Source of the DNA: Agrypnia vestita
Taxonomy: Eukaryota; Arthropoda; Insecta; Trichoptera; Phryganeidae
NCBI GenBank assembly: GCA_016648135.1
Contig: JADDOH010002108.1
Coordinates: forward strand, 1-64,000
Direction: 5' to 3'
Length of the DNA: 64,000 nucleotides
Shown here: positions 44,036 to 55,079 of the stretch, in pieces
How the letters are laid out: each line of letters starts with the position of its first letter
Position numbering within the stretch: position 1 is the first letter of the stretch
Notes under the pieces: model-generated
The model's database searches: none
Told to the model about the DNA's origin: nothing
What the model saw: only the letters and a program-made list of their open reading frames with translations
Position numbers and translations under genes: made by a program

Positions 44036-44659
44036 ATTCTATAAACTTACTTATGAAACAATAGAGAAGCATGTCTTTTAATATATGAATATTTAGACCA
44101 GATCCAGGCAAAAGATCAATCACCGAAGTGGAGTAATGTTACATATTCATACGAACTTAATTAATTATTCGAATACTAAGAATTAGCTGTCTTTTCTGCC
44201 TTTGATTTTTTTTAATGTTATTCAAAGTTTGGTCATAATGTTTTAATTCACCACTGCAAAGGCTACCTAGATCAACAAACTGATGTAAGCAGTTTGATTT
44301 TTTTGCCACCAACTTTGTAATATTCATACATATTTGAAAAGGTACATTAATAGTATTCGTCAGATTGGACTTAAATAAATGGAAAGTATGTCAGTTGTTG
44401 TTGGGGTTACATAACTAAAACTGTTTTTTTAAAAATTATTATACCGTTCCTTTAAAGGTTAAATTCAGTAACTGCAAAATTGGCCAAAATGAGTTATTAA
44501 AACAAACATTCATTTTCCATGTAAAAATCAGTAAGTGAATATTCCATGGCTATTTATAGATATTTAGAAGCAAAATTCACAAATTAGACATATTAAATAA
44601 TTTTAATATCACATTTTTAATTTTTAAATATCAATACCTTAAAACTACTCCAACGTCAT

Positions 44660-45000
44660 TTAGTGAGTTTTGCCTCTGAAGGGACGATATTATGCTTTTT
44701 TAAGCTTGTGCTATTGCCGCCTAATTTATGTAAAATTTTTTATATTTTTTATTATATATTATGTTTTTAAAGCTTCTGTTTTTGCTATGTACTTGATTCC
44801 TTATTATATTAATCTTTTTGTATTATGCTTTTGCTATGTATTTGCATTCTACTTGATATTATTATTTTTTTGTTTGTATTTCTTGGCATTCTATATTTAA
44901 CAATTAACAGATATTTTGTATGAATTGTTCACTCATTTAATAATGTACACTTAATTAATTTTTTGTAAAAGCCCCGAAGGGCGTTGATTAATAAATTATA
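44660..45000 (+). repeat. LINE 3'-UTR-like block ending in GCCC hairpin
   Basis: A T-rich 250-base stretch (repeated TGCTATGTAxTTG words) ends in TTTTGTAAAAGCCCCGAAGG then GCGTTGATTAATAAATTATA. The GCCC/GGGC hairpin before an A/T-rich terminus also occurs, inverted, at 18845-18900. The 76-codon hydrophobic frame inside reflects T-richness, not a membrane protein. Confidence 0.45.
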
Positions 45001-45263
45001 AATTAATTTTATAGAACTAGCTAAATCGCCACACAAATACGTGATAGCAATAAACAATGAACATAGAAAAGTGGGAGACAATTGGCGAGGTTTTTATTTA
45101 TCCAGTACTTAATAGGCCGACTATAATGAACCTCATTGCATACAGAAACTCTTATGAAATAATATATTAAACAAGTTTTCATTTATTTAAAGTTAGTTTA
45201 GTTCATAATACCATTAATTTGAGATCTGAAAGAAAATAATCCATTTGTAACATCTAAAAAATC

Positions 45264-45524
45264 GTGAAACGATTTTCCTTATTCATGCCAGCTGTTCCAA
45301 TTCCGGCAAAAAATCCCCAACCTGCATATATCAGAGCTCGGCACAAAATAAATATTCTGGCGCAGGCTTTCGAGCTACGTATTTCCGGAAAAATGTATTT
45401 TCCCGCGAAGCAACCGGAAGCGCCGCCCCGGACAGGGAAGTGTGTGGAAAGATCGTTAGAGGATCTAGATGCCTCATTGGTTGGAGATGATGAAATTTAC
45501 TTTAATGTACGGCCGATACAGTAG
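45264..45524 (+). CDS. Possible exon or small ORF (up to 86 codons), unknown
   Basis: An ATG frame continues through PAVPIPAKNPQPAYIRARHK, INILAQAFELRISGKMYFPA, KQPEAPPRTGKCVERSLEDL, DASLVGDDEIYFNVRPIQ and a TAG. Composition is protein-like and G+C is higher than in the flanks. A pyrimidine-rich acceptor-like TTTTCCTTATTCATGCCAG (ends 45290) lies inside the frame, so it could be a last exon starting at 45291. No family recognised; no poly-A signal is clear. Confidence 0.3.
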   Translation: MKRFSLFMPAVPIPAKNPQPAYIRARHKINILAQAFELRISGKMYFPAKQPEAPPRTGKCVERSLEDLDASLVGDDEIYFNVRPIQ

Positions 45525-45715
45525 GAAAACGAATGATATCGTTAATCTAATACATCAACATATTAATATATTTAGAAAGCAATAAATTGAAACTAAAGAA
45601 TGTAAAAAAAGCGAAAGTATAAAACATGAAAATAAGATAAAAACAACATTGCTAACCCGAGCTATACAATGCAATAACAGTGTGCTTATTTAATTTTTAA
45701 TGAACCTTGAATATA

Positions 45716-45990
45716 CAGGTTTTCTCATAGCCAGTAGAAAAAATATATAGGTGGATTTCTGCCTTGATAATGAGTCGAAAATACTCAAGCGACCATGACC
45801 AACCAAATATTAATCTTTATGGAGAGATGTAATATCAAAGTTTGCATTTTTTTTTCTATATTTCTGACTCAAAATTGACCTATCATTACAGTAATTTATA
45901 TCGTTTATGAAAATTTAATTTATTTTAGTACAAGTCGAATAAAATGATAAAAATCTTGCAAAAATTCAAAATATTTTTTACAAGGGTTGC
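45716..45990. mobile_element. PAL-1b MITE, left half
   Basis: Starts CAGGTTTTCTCATAGCCAGT after TATA, then GGATTTCTGCCTTGATAATG, AGTCGAAAATACTCAAGCGA and AATATCAAAGTTTGCATTTT. These are PAL arm words with the diverged CTCATAGCCAGTAG end shared with 53785-54248. The right arm is missing. Confidence 0.6.
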
Positions 45991-45999
45991 ATAAAGTCC

Positions 46000-46885
46000 C
46001 AAAAATAAATATTCAAGATTTAGTTTAGAAAGCTCAATCGATAAATAATTGTATCGAGAAAAGATATATAGACAAACATTTCTTTATGTTTAGATGGATT
46101 AAATTAAATGTAAAATACGGTGAATTGTCAAAACATAAGTAGGTATATTAATTATAATTAATTAGTAAAATCAATCCAAAATTAATAAATTGAGAAGTTA
46201 GTTGAAGAATTAATATTCAAGATAATCACAAAATATTACAGTCTTTTGTCGATATCTAATTGTACTTTCTACAAACATGGAAATATTTCATTTGAATATA
46301 TTACGAAGATCTAAAAAAAAGATTTTGTTGACGAATCTTCGTGGAATTATGAGATGTTTGCAGACATATTTACCCCGTAATTCAATAATAAAAAAAATTG
46401 AAAATTATGTTAATCTATGGAAACACGAAAACAAGAAAAGGCTTTTATTATTTACGAGAGCAATCAACAATTTACAGCGGCGCACCACCCCTGAGACGAA
46501 TTGTAAAAAGTTTTTCCGATACCATTAAGTTATATTACCGCGCTGAATTCCTAAAAGGCACAACAATATGAACTTAAATAAATACAATCTTGATTGCTGA
46601 TTGTGTCTGAATTGCTATTAGTTATATCTAATGACCTTACCTTTAATTTTATGAGCTCAGATATCATACTTTGACATTAATAAAAGGTGTAGATTTTGTG
46701 AACACTTACCTGTAACAAAGAAACAAAACATTAGTATTTATGACATTTATGTACACGAATTCATAAAGGTAAAAAGTTTAAGGACGACAAATAAAATCAA
46801 ATATTGATCAAATATCATAGATGTATATAATGAAATTAAAACAAAATCACTTTTCACTTCTTTCAAATGATATTTTATTTATCCT
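46000..46885. other. AT-rich stretch, nothing recognised
   Basis: An 83-codon frame (46277-46528) is lysine- and asparagine-rich, as expected of AT-rich DNA, and I recognise no motif. Confidence 0.5.
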
Positions 46886-46889
46886 TCTC

Positions 46890-47392
46890 CTTTTATTTTT
46901 TTTGTTGTTTTATTTATTTATTTAATAGACAGATACATTTAATTTTTTTACAACAACGATAATAGATATTTATTATCAAATTATTATTATTATTATGTTA
47001 TATTTTACCGAAAAGAATAAAAGTTCTTGGGTGTGGTGAGGGACAATAACTTACAAAAGAAAAAAATTATATCAATAAAACAAATTATGAATTACAAAAG
47101 AATTCCTATCTTAGATTTTTTAAATATAATAAAGAATGAGAATTATAGGTATGTAAAAGATGAAAATTATAGGTAGGTTTATAAATGATGTGGTATATTT
47201 ATTGCACATTCTTGAAGGGGAACTTTACTTGAATTTATTGTAATCATCAAAAGTTTTTAATTCTGGGGGTAAATTATTAAAGTTGAGTATACTTCGATAT
47301 AGAAAACCATTTAAAAAATATGTGGTATTAAATTTAGGAGTCTTTATATTATTTTTATATCTGTTCGAGTGACACGTGATATGATACCGTAC
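46890..47392 (-). pseudogene. LINE C-terminal remnant and 3' UTR
   Basis: The minus frame from 47389 to the stop at 47225 reads RYHITCHSNRYKNNIKTPKF, NTTYFLNGFLYRSILNFNNL, PPELKTFDDYNKFK. The pattern TPKFNTTYFxNGFLYR...FNNLPPELK is the closing block of I/Jockey-type LINE reverse transcriptases. It is followed by an AT-rich 3' UTR with ATTATTATTATT and T-runs ending near 46890-46920. No upstream RT is present; 5'-truncated. Confidence 0.75.
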
Positions 47393-47947
47393 TTAACTTC
47401 GTAATACACACACGTCGAGTTACTTGTCACTGCTGTAGTTTTGAGAAAAGCAAACCCCTCATTATCAAGTGTGATTAATTTCATCATCAGGTGAATTTAA
47501 TATTATTAGTTATTAAAAACATCTCATGAAAGAGACTGCTGCTCCCGAAGTTATAGTAGTGATAAAATAAATCAACGTGTGAGTTTTACAAAGTTTAGTT
47601 TAACGTAAATTAAAATAATTATGATGTACAGCAAAATATCTGCCATATCAATTTATACAATTTATTTCTTTGATTTTTGTAAAAATTGTATAAAGTAAAA
47701 TAAATAGAATTTCTTTTCTTTAATAAAATTTTACTTTGTACAGGCGGGAATCCTGACTCCTGACGAATTGAATATGCAAAACATTTAATTTAATAACGTA
47801 TTACGCTGTATCATGAAAAAGCTTTTTCAGCGTAATTGTACAATAACGAATATCTATCGTATTTATTTATCGTATAAATTTTAAATACATGCACCACAAA
47901 ATTTGAGGTTAATTAAAAAATAATATCACGTAAGGCATAACCTAGAC

Positions 47948-48906
47948 CAGCGGTCCTCAGCCTTTATTTTCTTCGGGCCACATACATATGTTTGCCAAGT
48001 TACGCGGGCCTTAACATTATACTGTTATGACGAAAAAAAATCATACAGGGAAAAACAGTATTGGTTGAAAGCCGTTTGTTTCAAGATTAGGGCGTCGCCA
48101 CTTGATTTATCAACAAATATTTTTTTAACTATAACAGAATTATAATAATAATTATAGCTTATCAAGATACCATATACCAACCAATACCGGCTCAAACATT
48201 AACAACAGCCTATTTCCCTCCATGAAATTTATTTTCATCATAATATATACTCAAAATACAATAATGAACAAAATAAAACTCAAAACCAACGTATATCCAA
48301 GCGTTTATTTTAGTTTAACGTCTTAACAAAAACAATTGATTATTAATACGAAATTATGATTTATGAGTAGGTACGAATTTTAACAGTTTATTACAGACGT
48401 AACGGGTAACGAAATTGTAAAAGGAAACATCCAGAGTTGCGTAGACCACATTGTGGCGGGAAACCGTAAAGGCACGATGCATTTAAAATATAATAACAGT
48501 TTGTACAAAGACTTGGACATACTCAAAATTATTTGAATGACAAAAAAAAGTAGGAATTATATTTATAGATGTCAATAAAGCATTTGATACCCTCGAACAT
48601 GAGATTTTACTTACAATAATGGATGAATGTGGAGTACGAGGATTACTAAGAAAATGGCTAAAAAATTACACGACAAACACAAAACTTACACTTGAGGTTG
48701 AAACTATTTATGGTTGAAATAACAAATTCGTTCTTAAACCATAGAAATCGCTTGTTTTAAAAAGACAGGAGCTTGTCTTTTTGTTCGCGCGTATTTCAAG
48801 ATATTTAAAACTTACAATGTTAGATATTTTTAAATCATGTTCCCGATAGTGAATGTGTTTCGGGCCGCAGATAAAAGCTTGTCGGGCCGCAGGTTGAGTA
48901 TGGCTG
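47948..48906. mobile_element. hAT element relic (959 bp) enclosing an RT fragment
   Basis: Left terminus CAGCGGTCCTCAGCCTTTAT then TTTCTTCGGGCC; right terminus GGGCCGCAGGTTGAGTATGG then CTG. These are typical hAT ends (CAGxGGTTCTCAACC...CGGGCC). The 8-bp flanks ACCTAGAC (47940-47947) and GCCTAGAC (48907-48914) match at seven positions, the hAT target duplication. No hAT transposase frame; the interior includes the LINE scrap 48544-48717. Confidence 0.8.
48544..48717 (+). pseudogene. LINE reverse-transcriptase motif A fragment inside hAT
   Basis: The plus frame reads KKVGIIFIDVNKAFDTLEHE then ILLTIMDECGVRGLLRKWLK, NYTTN, then LTLEVETIYG and a stop. FIDVNKAFDTxxHxILL is RT motif A, with its catalytic Asp present; the GVRG..RKWL continuation is motif-A-to-B text of CR1/Jockey-type elements. 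Only about 58 codons survive. It lies between the hAT ends, so it was either captured or inserted there. Confidence 0.75.
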
Positions 48907-49009
48907 GCCTAGACTGTTATTAAAATGTTGATTGCTGACGTAGAATAAATATCAAAAACAAATAATAGTTTGTTAATGTAGGTATAACATACTGTCCCGG
49001 TTCGTGGAT

Positions 49010-49290
49010 GCGTGAGACAAATGAAAACGCTGCAAATTAATTAGAGATTTATTAATTAGTCTTTATATTATTTTATTAAATTGAAAAAGTCACTTAACAC
49101 GAATTAAATTATAAAATATTTAAATAATTCATTCATTTACAAACACTTTATTATCGCTGAGGACACTTTATTTATCACTTGTTAGAATATTTTATCCAAT
49201 TCTACTTCGCTTATTATGTTTCGCTCCGAAATTCCATGACTGGCCATTCTTCTGGCCAGAACTTCCGTAGTGTCGTTCCAAAGTGACACA
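49010..49290 (-). mobile_element. Putative solo LTR, copy D (inverted)
   Basis: In complement it runs from about TGTCACTTTGGAACGACACT (49289) through AATTTAATTCGTGTTAAGTG, ACTTTTTCAATTTAATAAAA and CTAATTAATTTGCAGCGTTT, TCATTTGTCTCACGCATCCA, to CGAACCGGGACA. TGT...ACA ends and agreement with copies A-C support an LTR. The 5-bp flanks (TAATG and GTATG) do not match well, so the limits remain tentative. Shorter than copy C. Confidence 0.5.
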
Positions 49291-49436
49291 TTACAAGGAA
49301 TTTGAACAATGCGTGTTTCTTCTGCTTACTATTTCCTTACAATATAATTCTTGTAACTTTAAATATATCAGTAATTTTTATAATTTTTCGTATGAATAAA
49401 TTAAGGCACTGAATACTGAAATTGCATCATTTAATA

Positions 49437-50722
49437 TTAGGTCCTTACATATGAAATTGGCGTTTTGCCGTACTGGCAAATTTGATCTCAAATATCTTCT
49501 CTTTGGTTAGGAATTCCAAATCCAAATTTATGCAGCTATTTACTCATGTATTTGTGTTTCGAAAATTATAATTCATTTGTTTTTTCCTCAATTGTTTTTT
49601 TCTTTGCGTCACTCAGTTTACAAAATGAAAAACTTGAAATATCGCGTTATTTACGAGTACGAGTTCCACCGTGGCACCAGTGCTGCAGAAACGGCTCGAA
49701 GGATTAATGATGTATATGGCGACGGTGCCGCAAAAGAAAACACAGTGCGTTTTTGGTTCCAACGTTTTCGTTCTGGAAAGTTCGACCTGCAGAACAAGCC
49801 CCGTGGACGGCCGGAGACCAAAGTTGATAATGAAGAATTGAAGGCTATTGTGGAAGCGGATCCATCGCAAACCACATCCGAGTTAGCTGCAGGCTGCGGT
49901 GTTAGTGATAAAACTGTTTTAATCCACTTGAAGCAAATTGTAAGGTGAAAAAGCTTGAAAGGTGGGTACCTCACGAATTGAGTGAAGCAAATCAACAAAC
50001 GCGCGTTGACTGCTGCGTTGCATTACTCAACCGGCACAATAATGAAGGTATTTTAAATCGAATCATTACCTGTGATGAAAAGTGGATCCTGTACGATAAT
50101 CGAAAGCGCTCATCGCAATGGCTGAACCCTACCGAACCAGCCAAACCATGCCCCAAGCGAAAATTGACTCCAAAAAAGTTACTTGTGAGCGTTTGGTGGA
50201 CTAGTGCTGGTGTCGTTCACTACAGCTTTCTTAAATCTGGCCAGACGATTACGGCAGATGTCTATTGTCAGCAACTGCAAACCATGATTGAAAAGCTAGC
50301 TGCTAAACAACCGAGGCTGGTTAATCGCTCTAGGCCACTGCTGCTTCATGATAACGCTAGACCACACACTGCACAACAGACGGCTACCAAATTAGAGGAT
50401 CTTCAATTGGAATGTCTAAGACATCCACCGTACTCTCCGGACCTTGCCCCAACAGATTACCATTTTTTTTCGAAATTTGGATAACTTCTTGCAAAGGAAA
50501 AAATTCAACTCCGATAGGGCAGTCCAAACCGCCTTCAAAGATTTTATTGATTCCCGTCCGAATGGTTTTTTTAGTAAAGGGATCGATGAACTACCTATGA
50601 GATGGCAAAAGTGCATAGATAGCAATGGTACATACTTTGATTAAATAAATATATTATAATAAAAAAAAATCGGCTTTATGTTCCTCCCATACTAAACGCC
50701 AATTTCATATGTAAGGACCTAA
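49437..50722 (+). mobile_element. Mariner transposon, full-length copy 2 (1286 bp)
   Basis: The TIRs are TTAGGTCCTTACATATGAAA then TTGGCGTTT at both ends (about 29 bp, identical over that length). TA flanks lie at 49435-49436 and 50723-50724. It matches copy 1 almost base for base; the net length is equal because one deletion and one insertion cancel. The TIRs are better conserved than in copy 1, so this copy may be the better substrate for a transposase supplied in trans. Confidence 0.95.
49625..50644 (+). pseudogene. Mariner transposase, intact catalytic triad but two frameshifts
   Basis: The frame starts at MKNLKYRV (49625). Compared with copy 1 there is a one-base deletion near 49939 (ATTGTAAGG for ATTGGTAAGG), just after HLKQI at residue 105, and a one-base insertion in a T-run at 50462-50470 (eight T for seven), just after YHFF at residue 282. 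Between them the first catalytic Asp is intact (TCDEKW), as are HDNARPH and SPDLAPTDYH, so all three Asp codons are present. The C-terminal piece ends at the same TAA. It would make only a truncated DNA-binding domain. Confidence 0.9.
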
Positions 50723-51059
50723 TATTACGTTACTGAGAATAAACGAGTTTATAAAATTACTAAATATTTTGAGAATGTCCAAATTTTTCAGAACAGTACT
50801 GGATTTTGTCACAAGGACAAGCATCATAGTGTGATGCTAGTAATTCGGAAGAATTTCACTACACAGATAAATGATATCGCTAACAAACTCCAAAAAATCG
50901 AATATATCTCTTTAGCGATATCTGTGGTCATTTAAGGAGAATGAAAAAGCTTTGGTGCCGGCTGCGCTGAGGATAAGAAACTCATATGTGAAACGTGGCA
51001 TATAATTTAAATATATACAACATCCGAAAATTAGTAGACATTGTATTATTCTATCATGG

Positions 51060-51215
51060 GTGGAAATGGCGAACGTTACGTTGTGTAAAGTGACCACTTA
51101 AGCCAGTCTTACGATAGGTCGTAAGCCCTATGTACACCCAAAGACTTCTATACCTACTTTTCCAAAAAAATACGGTTTTGTCTCTGTGAGATATCTATAA
51201 TATATATTGATTTAA
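51060..51215. repeat. PAL-2 MITE, right half
   Basis: GTTACGTTGTGTAAAGTGAC, CACTTAAGCCAGTCTTACGA, TAGGTCGTAAGCCCTATGTA and TTTTGTCTCTGTGAGATATC match the right PAL-2 arm in order. The left arm is absent. Confidence 0.65.
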
Positions 51216-51219
51216 ATTA

Positions 51220-52000
51220 ATTAATTTTTAAGATATTTCATAATGCAATTAAAGATATAAATTAAGTGTTCCAGTATTGTGCATATTCCCCCAGTGAACT
51301 CAAATGGGTTCTCATTTATTATAGAATTGACTTTGTGATTGAGTTTGGTCTCCTTTGACTGCTTATTCTATATATTGTCTTATCAATTAAGATTTTCATA
51401 TATTAGATTTTCTTTTCTTTCTTTCCTATTGTTATTTAATTAAATAACACTACCTATACCTACGATTGTAAGTGGTTATCCTTCACCACACACAGGAATC
51501 ATAATTCTTTTTGGTGAGGTATATACACACAAAAAATATTGATTTGTAAACATTGTCTATGTACGACTGTAATATATTATTAATTAAATAAAAAAAAATT
51601 AAAAAAACTTTTGTTGTACAACGTCGTAATATCATAGTGCAAACATCACCAATGTTTGGCTTCGTTGGCTAGCAGGACTTGCATTGCATAAATTTTTATC
51701 CGTGTCTTGGACCGTACCGGAAGCTCTTATTATTTACCTACCCTTATAGCCGCTTCCAGTGAGCGAGGCGTCAGGTGTGCATACAGCTTTGTGGCGACTA
51801 AGCTGTAACGGCGGGCTTAGACGCGCCATATTAGAAAATATCAGTTTTATTAAACAGAACCATGACCTAAAAGTTAAACTCATACCGCGAAAACGTTATT
51901 AAACAGTTTTTAGTATGCACCGCGAATAATATTAAATATTTCATATGAAATCTACAGTTTTAATATGTAGAATAATGAATAATATTTCCATAACATTTAT
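51220..52000. other. Unassigned stretch
   Basis: Mostly AT-rich; a GC-richer piece at 51650-51830 (TAGCCGCTTCCAGTGAGCGA, GTAACGGCGGGCTTAGACGC) has no recognised motif. Confidence 0.45.
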
Positions 52001-52006
52001 GCACCA

Positions 52007-52234
52007 GACGATAGATAAAAGATAGTGTTGAAAATGTTAAATTAAATTTTAAATAGCGTACTAGACGATAGATAAAAGATAGTGTTGAAAATGTTAAAAT
52101 AAATTTTAAATAGCGTACTAGACGATAGATAAAAGATAGTGTTGAAAATGTTAAAATAAATTTTAAATAGCGTACTAGACGATAGATAAAAGATAGTGTT
52201 GAAAATGTTAAAATAAATTTTAAATAGCGTACTG
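52007..52234 (+). repeat. Minisatellite, 4 copies of a 57-bp unit
   Basis: Units start at 52007, 52064, 52121 and 52178, each GACGATAGATAAAAGATAGT, GTTGAAAATGTTAAAATAAA, TTTTAAATAGCGTACTA. The first unit has one difference (ATTAAA for AATAAA) and the others are identical by eye, so the array expanded recently. A diverged lead-in (GCACCAGACGATAGATAAAA) marks the left edge. Confidence 0.95.
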
Positions 52235-52239
52235 TAGAA

Positions 52240-52960
52240 AATGATTATTTTACATCTTGTTAATAAGAAAGTTCGTCTTATATATTATATGCGTTTGTAC
52301 GTACACGTTCTAGCAATAAATTAATTTTGCTAGCGATACAGCATGCGCAGACTTTTCCATATATACCGCTTATTGGTCGTCTTTTGTGCTCACGTTCGGG
52401 TGTTTAATTTTCATAGAAAAATTTAATTTTCATATAAAATCTCCCTTGTATTTACGGCCATTATAGAAAAGAAAAGAAAATCTCGAAAATGCAAAAATTG
52501 CAAAATAAATTTAATGATGATGCTCTAAAAATGAAAGAGTAACTAATTACATGATTAAAAATTCATTATTTGACTCCATTTCGGGCAATTATATTCTTCA
52601 GTGGGATGAATTTGATGTTGAAGTATTTTCTTTGTCAGTTACTTTTGTACATTGGATTTTTTAGAGAAAAACTGTAAATTTCATACAAATGTTTAATTAC
52701 CTTCTTTTGTGCAATTTACGAACTTTATGTGATTATTATCTATGTAAATAAATATAAATTTTATCAAATTGCAGTAATATATTTTTAAAATTCGTATTTA
52801 AAGGACTATTAACAAAGTTCATTAAATTTAAAAACTTAATTAAATGTAACACCATTTATTTTGCTAAATTATTAATATTTAAATTTTTTTTTAATATTCA
52901 TATATCTCGAGCGCGTCCTTGAATAGACGTGAGAGATGGCTCTTGGGCTTTTCCATAATC
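52240..52960. other. AT-rich stretch, nothing recognised
   Basis: No conserved frame or family recognised. Confidence 0.5.
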
Positions 52961-52967
52961 TTAATTT

Positions 52968-53008
52968 TAATCCAAGACCATCGTCTTCTAGGTGATGGTC
53001 TTAGATTA
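52968..53008. repeat. 15-bp hairpin
   Basis: TAATCCAAGACCATC pairs with GATGGTCTTAGATTA with one mismatch and an 11-base loop. Function unknown; no T-run. Confidence 0.65.
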
Positions 53009-53181
53009 AAAATCTCGTGGTGTCCGGCGCTGCAAAATTAAGTAAATCGACGACTTCGCACAGATAATAAACCCGGCAGCAGATGGAACAGTGACAAAAA
53101 CTCTTGACAACATCCGTCTCCGACACGGTATCACCATACAAGACATTAAAATATACACAGCCTGCTTTCGACACAGTTTGA

Positions 53182-53218
53182 GTTAGGTTAAGTACTGCTA
53201 AACAGTACTTAACCTAAC
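53182..53218. repeat. Perfect 16-bp hairpin, extended stem
   Basis: GTTAGGTTAAGTACTG pairs perfectly with CAGTACTTAACCTAAC across a 5-base loop. After one mismatch the stem continues five more pairs (GTTTG/CAAAC). It contains one TTAGG word, not a telomeric array. Confidence 0.75.
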
Positions 53219-53287
53219 GCAAACTAGGATACACTCGGTTTCGGTACGGTATTGCAAGCTAATACTTAACCTTAACATCAACACACT

Positions 53288-53395
53288 CTTATCACATCTG
53301 CCTTGATGATGGACCCTGCAATGGGATCCAAAACGTCAGCCAGAGAGGTCAGATATACACGACAGAATAACCCAGAAAACTGCACACATAAGTAG
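53288..53395 (+). repeat. Single unit of the inverted-dimer repeat family
   Basis: GATGATGGACCCTGCAATGG, GATCCAAAACGTCAGCCAGA, GAGGTCAGATATACACGACA, GAATAACCCAGAAAAC is one unit of the family seen as head-to-head dimers at 1781-2007 and 56309-56535. The core is mutated (TTGATGA; AAAACG for GAAACG). Confidence 0.65.
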
Positions 53396-53784
53396 GAAAA
53401 CTTTTTACTTCAATATAAATAAGAAAGGTTTCAAGTCAAATTAGGTACTATCAAGAAATTTACACTTTCGACAGCCATGTTAATTAACTTAAAAAGGGCT
53501 TTGAATGCACGTAAAATGAATTCAAGAGTATAAATAAGGCTGAATACATGGAGAACTTGCGTACATGGAAGAAGTAAAACGTTAACGAAAATGGGTATCG
53601 GAAACTCATCAGGGAGAAATGTTTCTTCTGGTTAAGCTTGCTCGAATATTCGTTGCAGTGTTTTTCAAAGCAATTATAGGTAATATGTTTGAAGGAACTA
53701 GTTAACGTATCGTATATAATATTGAGCGTATAAAAGACTTAAAAATATCATCTTTTCTCACCGGAAAGTTCACAAAGCGTTATA

Positions 53785-54248
53785 CAGTTTGTCTTATAGC
53801 TAGTAGCAAAAAAATTACATGTGGATTCCTGCCTCGATAATGAGTCAAAAATTCTAAAGCAACTATGACCTAATTAATATCAATAGTGTTGGATGTATGC
53901 AATAACAAAGTTTCATTTTTTTTACTTCTTTTTAGCCTTGTTGCCTTTTTAGTCAAAGTTGATCATTGCAGTATCCTATATCGGATACGAAAAAATCATT
54001 CGCTTCAAAATAACCCAAGTAAAATGAAGAAAAAACTTAATTTTTGCAAAGTTTTTTGTTCTCATAATCGATACAAGTTACTGTAATAATAGTTCAACTT
54101 TTTGAGCAAAATAATTTAGACATATTGAAAAAAATTGCATATCTCCCTAATTATTGATATTATAGGTAATGGTTGCTTGAACATTTTCGACTTATTATCA
54201 AGACAGGAATCCGCCCGCACAGTTTTTGCTACAAGCTACGAGACACTG
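53785..54248. mobile_element. Palindromic MITE PAL-1b, complete copy (464 bp)
   Basis: TIRs CAGTTTGTCTTATAGCTAGT then AGCAAAAA and, in complement from the right, CAGTGTCTCGTAGCTTGTAG then CAAAAA. TA flanks lie at 53783-53784 and 54249-54250. The interior arms share GGATTCCTGCCTYGATAATG and GTCRAAAATT-type words with PAL-1, but the termini differ, so this is a sister family that exchanged ends. Confidence 0.75.
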
Positions 54249-54293
54249 TATGTGACGAGGGTGAGGATAAAAATCAATAGAGTATATTAATTT

Positions 54294-55071
54294 AGGGTCG
54301 ATCCACACTATTGGACTGCTCATGGTCCGTTCTCGGTCCTTTCACGCTCCAGTAAAATATTCATTCATACTATACTGTGATTGGACCGGGACTGGAACAA
54401 GACAAATAGTGTGAATGGGTATTGTTAATTGTGTGTTAAGCCATGTATTCACTAGGGGACAAATTGTTTCTCAACAGCACGCGCGGTATAGAGTCTACGT
54501 GATGTGGCAACGCCGTGCACTGTTCCGCGACGTCGCGCACAACATAGCGCGGCGTTTCTACGTGCCGTGGCAACGTTGCCATGCGCACGATACCCGATCG
54601 AGCTCACTGCGACATTACGCAGAGCGTCAGTACCGCGTGGTATGTTTACAAGTGAATACGCATGCGCTGTATCTGTCAAGATGACAATGTAGGGAAACGA
54701 AATTATTCTTGAACTCATCGAGCTGTATCGATCGAAGATCGCATAGAATATCCATCCTTCTTTCTCTTTGCAGTAAATAATTTCGCATCCACCACCTTTT
54801 TCTCCTCTTACGTTTCGATAAACTCGTTAACATAAATGGATACGCAGCTGTCATCATAACCTCATCGGGTGACATTTCCGCGAAAATATATGTGAGTCCC
54901 GGTGGGTACACGTCAAATGACCGCGTCATTGTCCCCGAAACATGAACGTAGATGTTCAAGCGACATGCCGCGCGGAATGCTGCGCTATTTGTCCCCTAGT
55001 GAATGTATGGTTTTAAGGTTTTGCTGGGGCGGCAGCGGACCGTGAGTAGCCCAAAATGTGGATCAACCCTT
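54294..55071. mobile_element. Outer DNA element of a nested pair
   Basis: Inverted ends AGGGTCGATCCACACTATTG then GACTGCTCATGGTCCG on the left, and in complement AGGGTTGATCCACATTTTGG then GCTACTCACGGTCCGCTGCC on the right. About 30 of 36 bases match. Without the inner element the outer one would be only about 200 bp. The target duplication is unclear (TTTA/TTAA-like flanks). Confidence 0.6.
54440..55012. mobile_element. Inner TTAA-flanked GC-rich element (573 bp)
   Basis: TTAA at 54436-54439 and 55013-55016 bounds inverted ends GCCATGTATTCACTAGGGGA then CAAAT, and in complement AACCATACATTCACTAGGGG then ACAAAT. The flanking TTAA is the piggyBac-type target. The interior is unusually GC-rich for the window (CGCGACGTCGCGCACAACAT), giving several overlapping open frames with no motif. 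Non-autonomous. Confidence 0.65.
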
Positions 55072-55079
55072 TAACGTTG

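Noticed and set aside
52007..52234. CRISPR array
   Set aside because: Units are contiguous with no spacers, in an insect-type genome; it is a minisatellite.
53182..53218. Telomeric TTAGG repeat
   Set aside because: Only one TTAGG word inside a hairpin; no array.
54415..54959. Several overlapping 60-110-codon frames on both strands
   Set aside because: They lie in the GC-rich interior of a non-autonomous TTAA element; frames on both strands and no motif point to low stop density.
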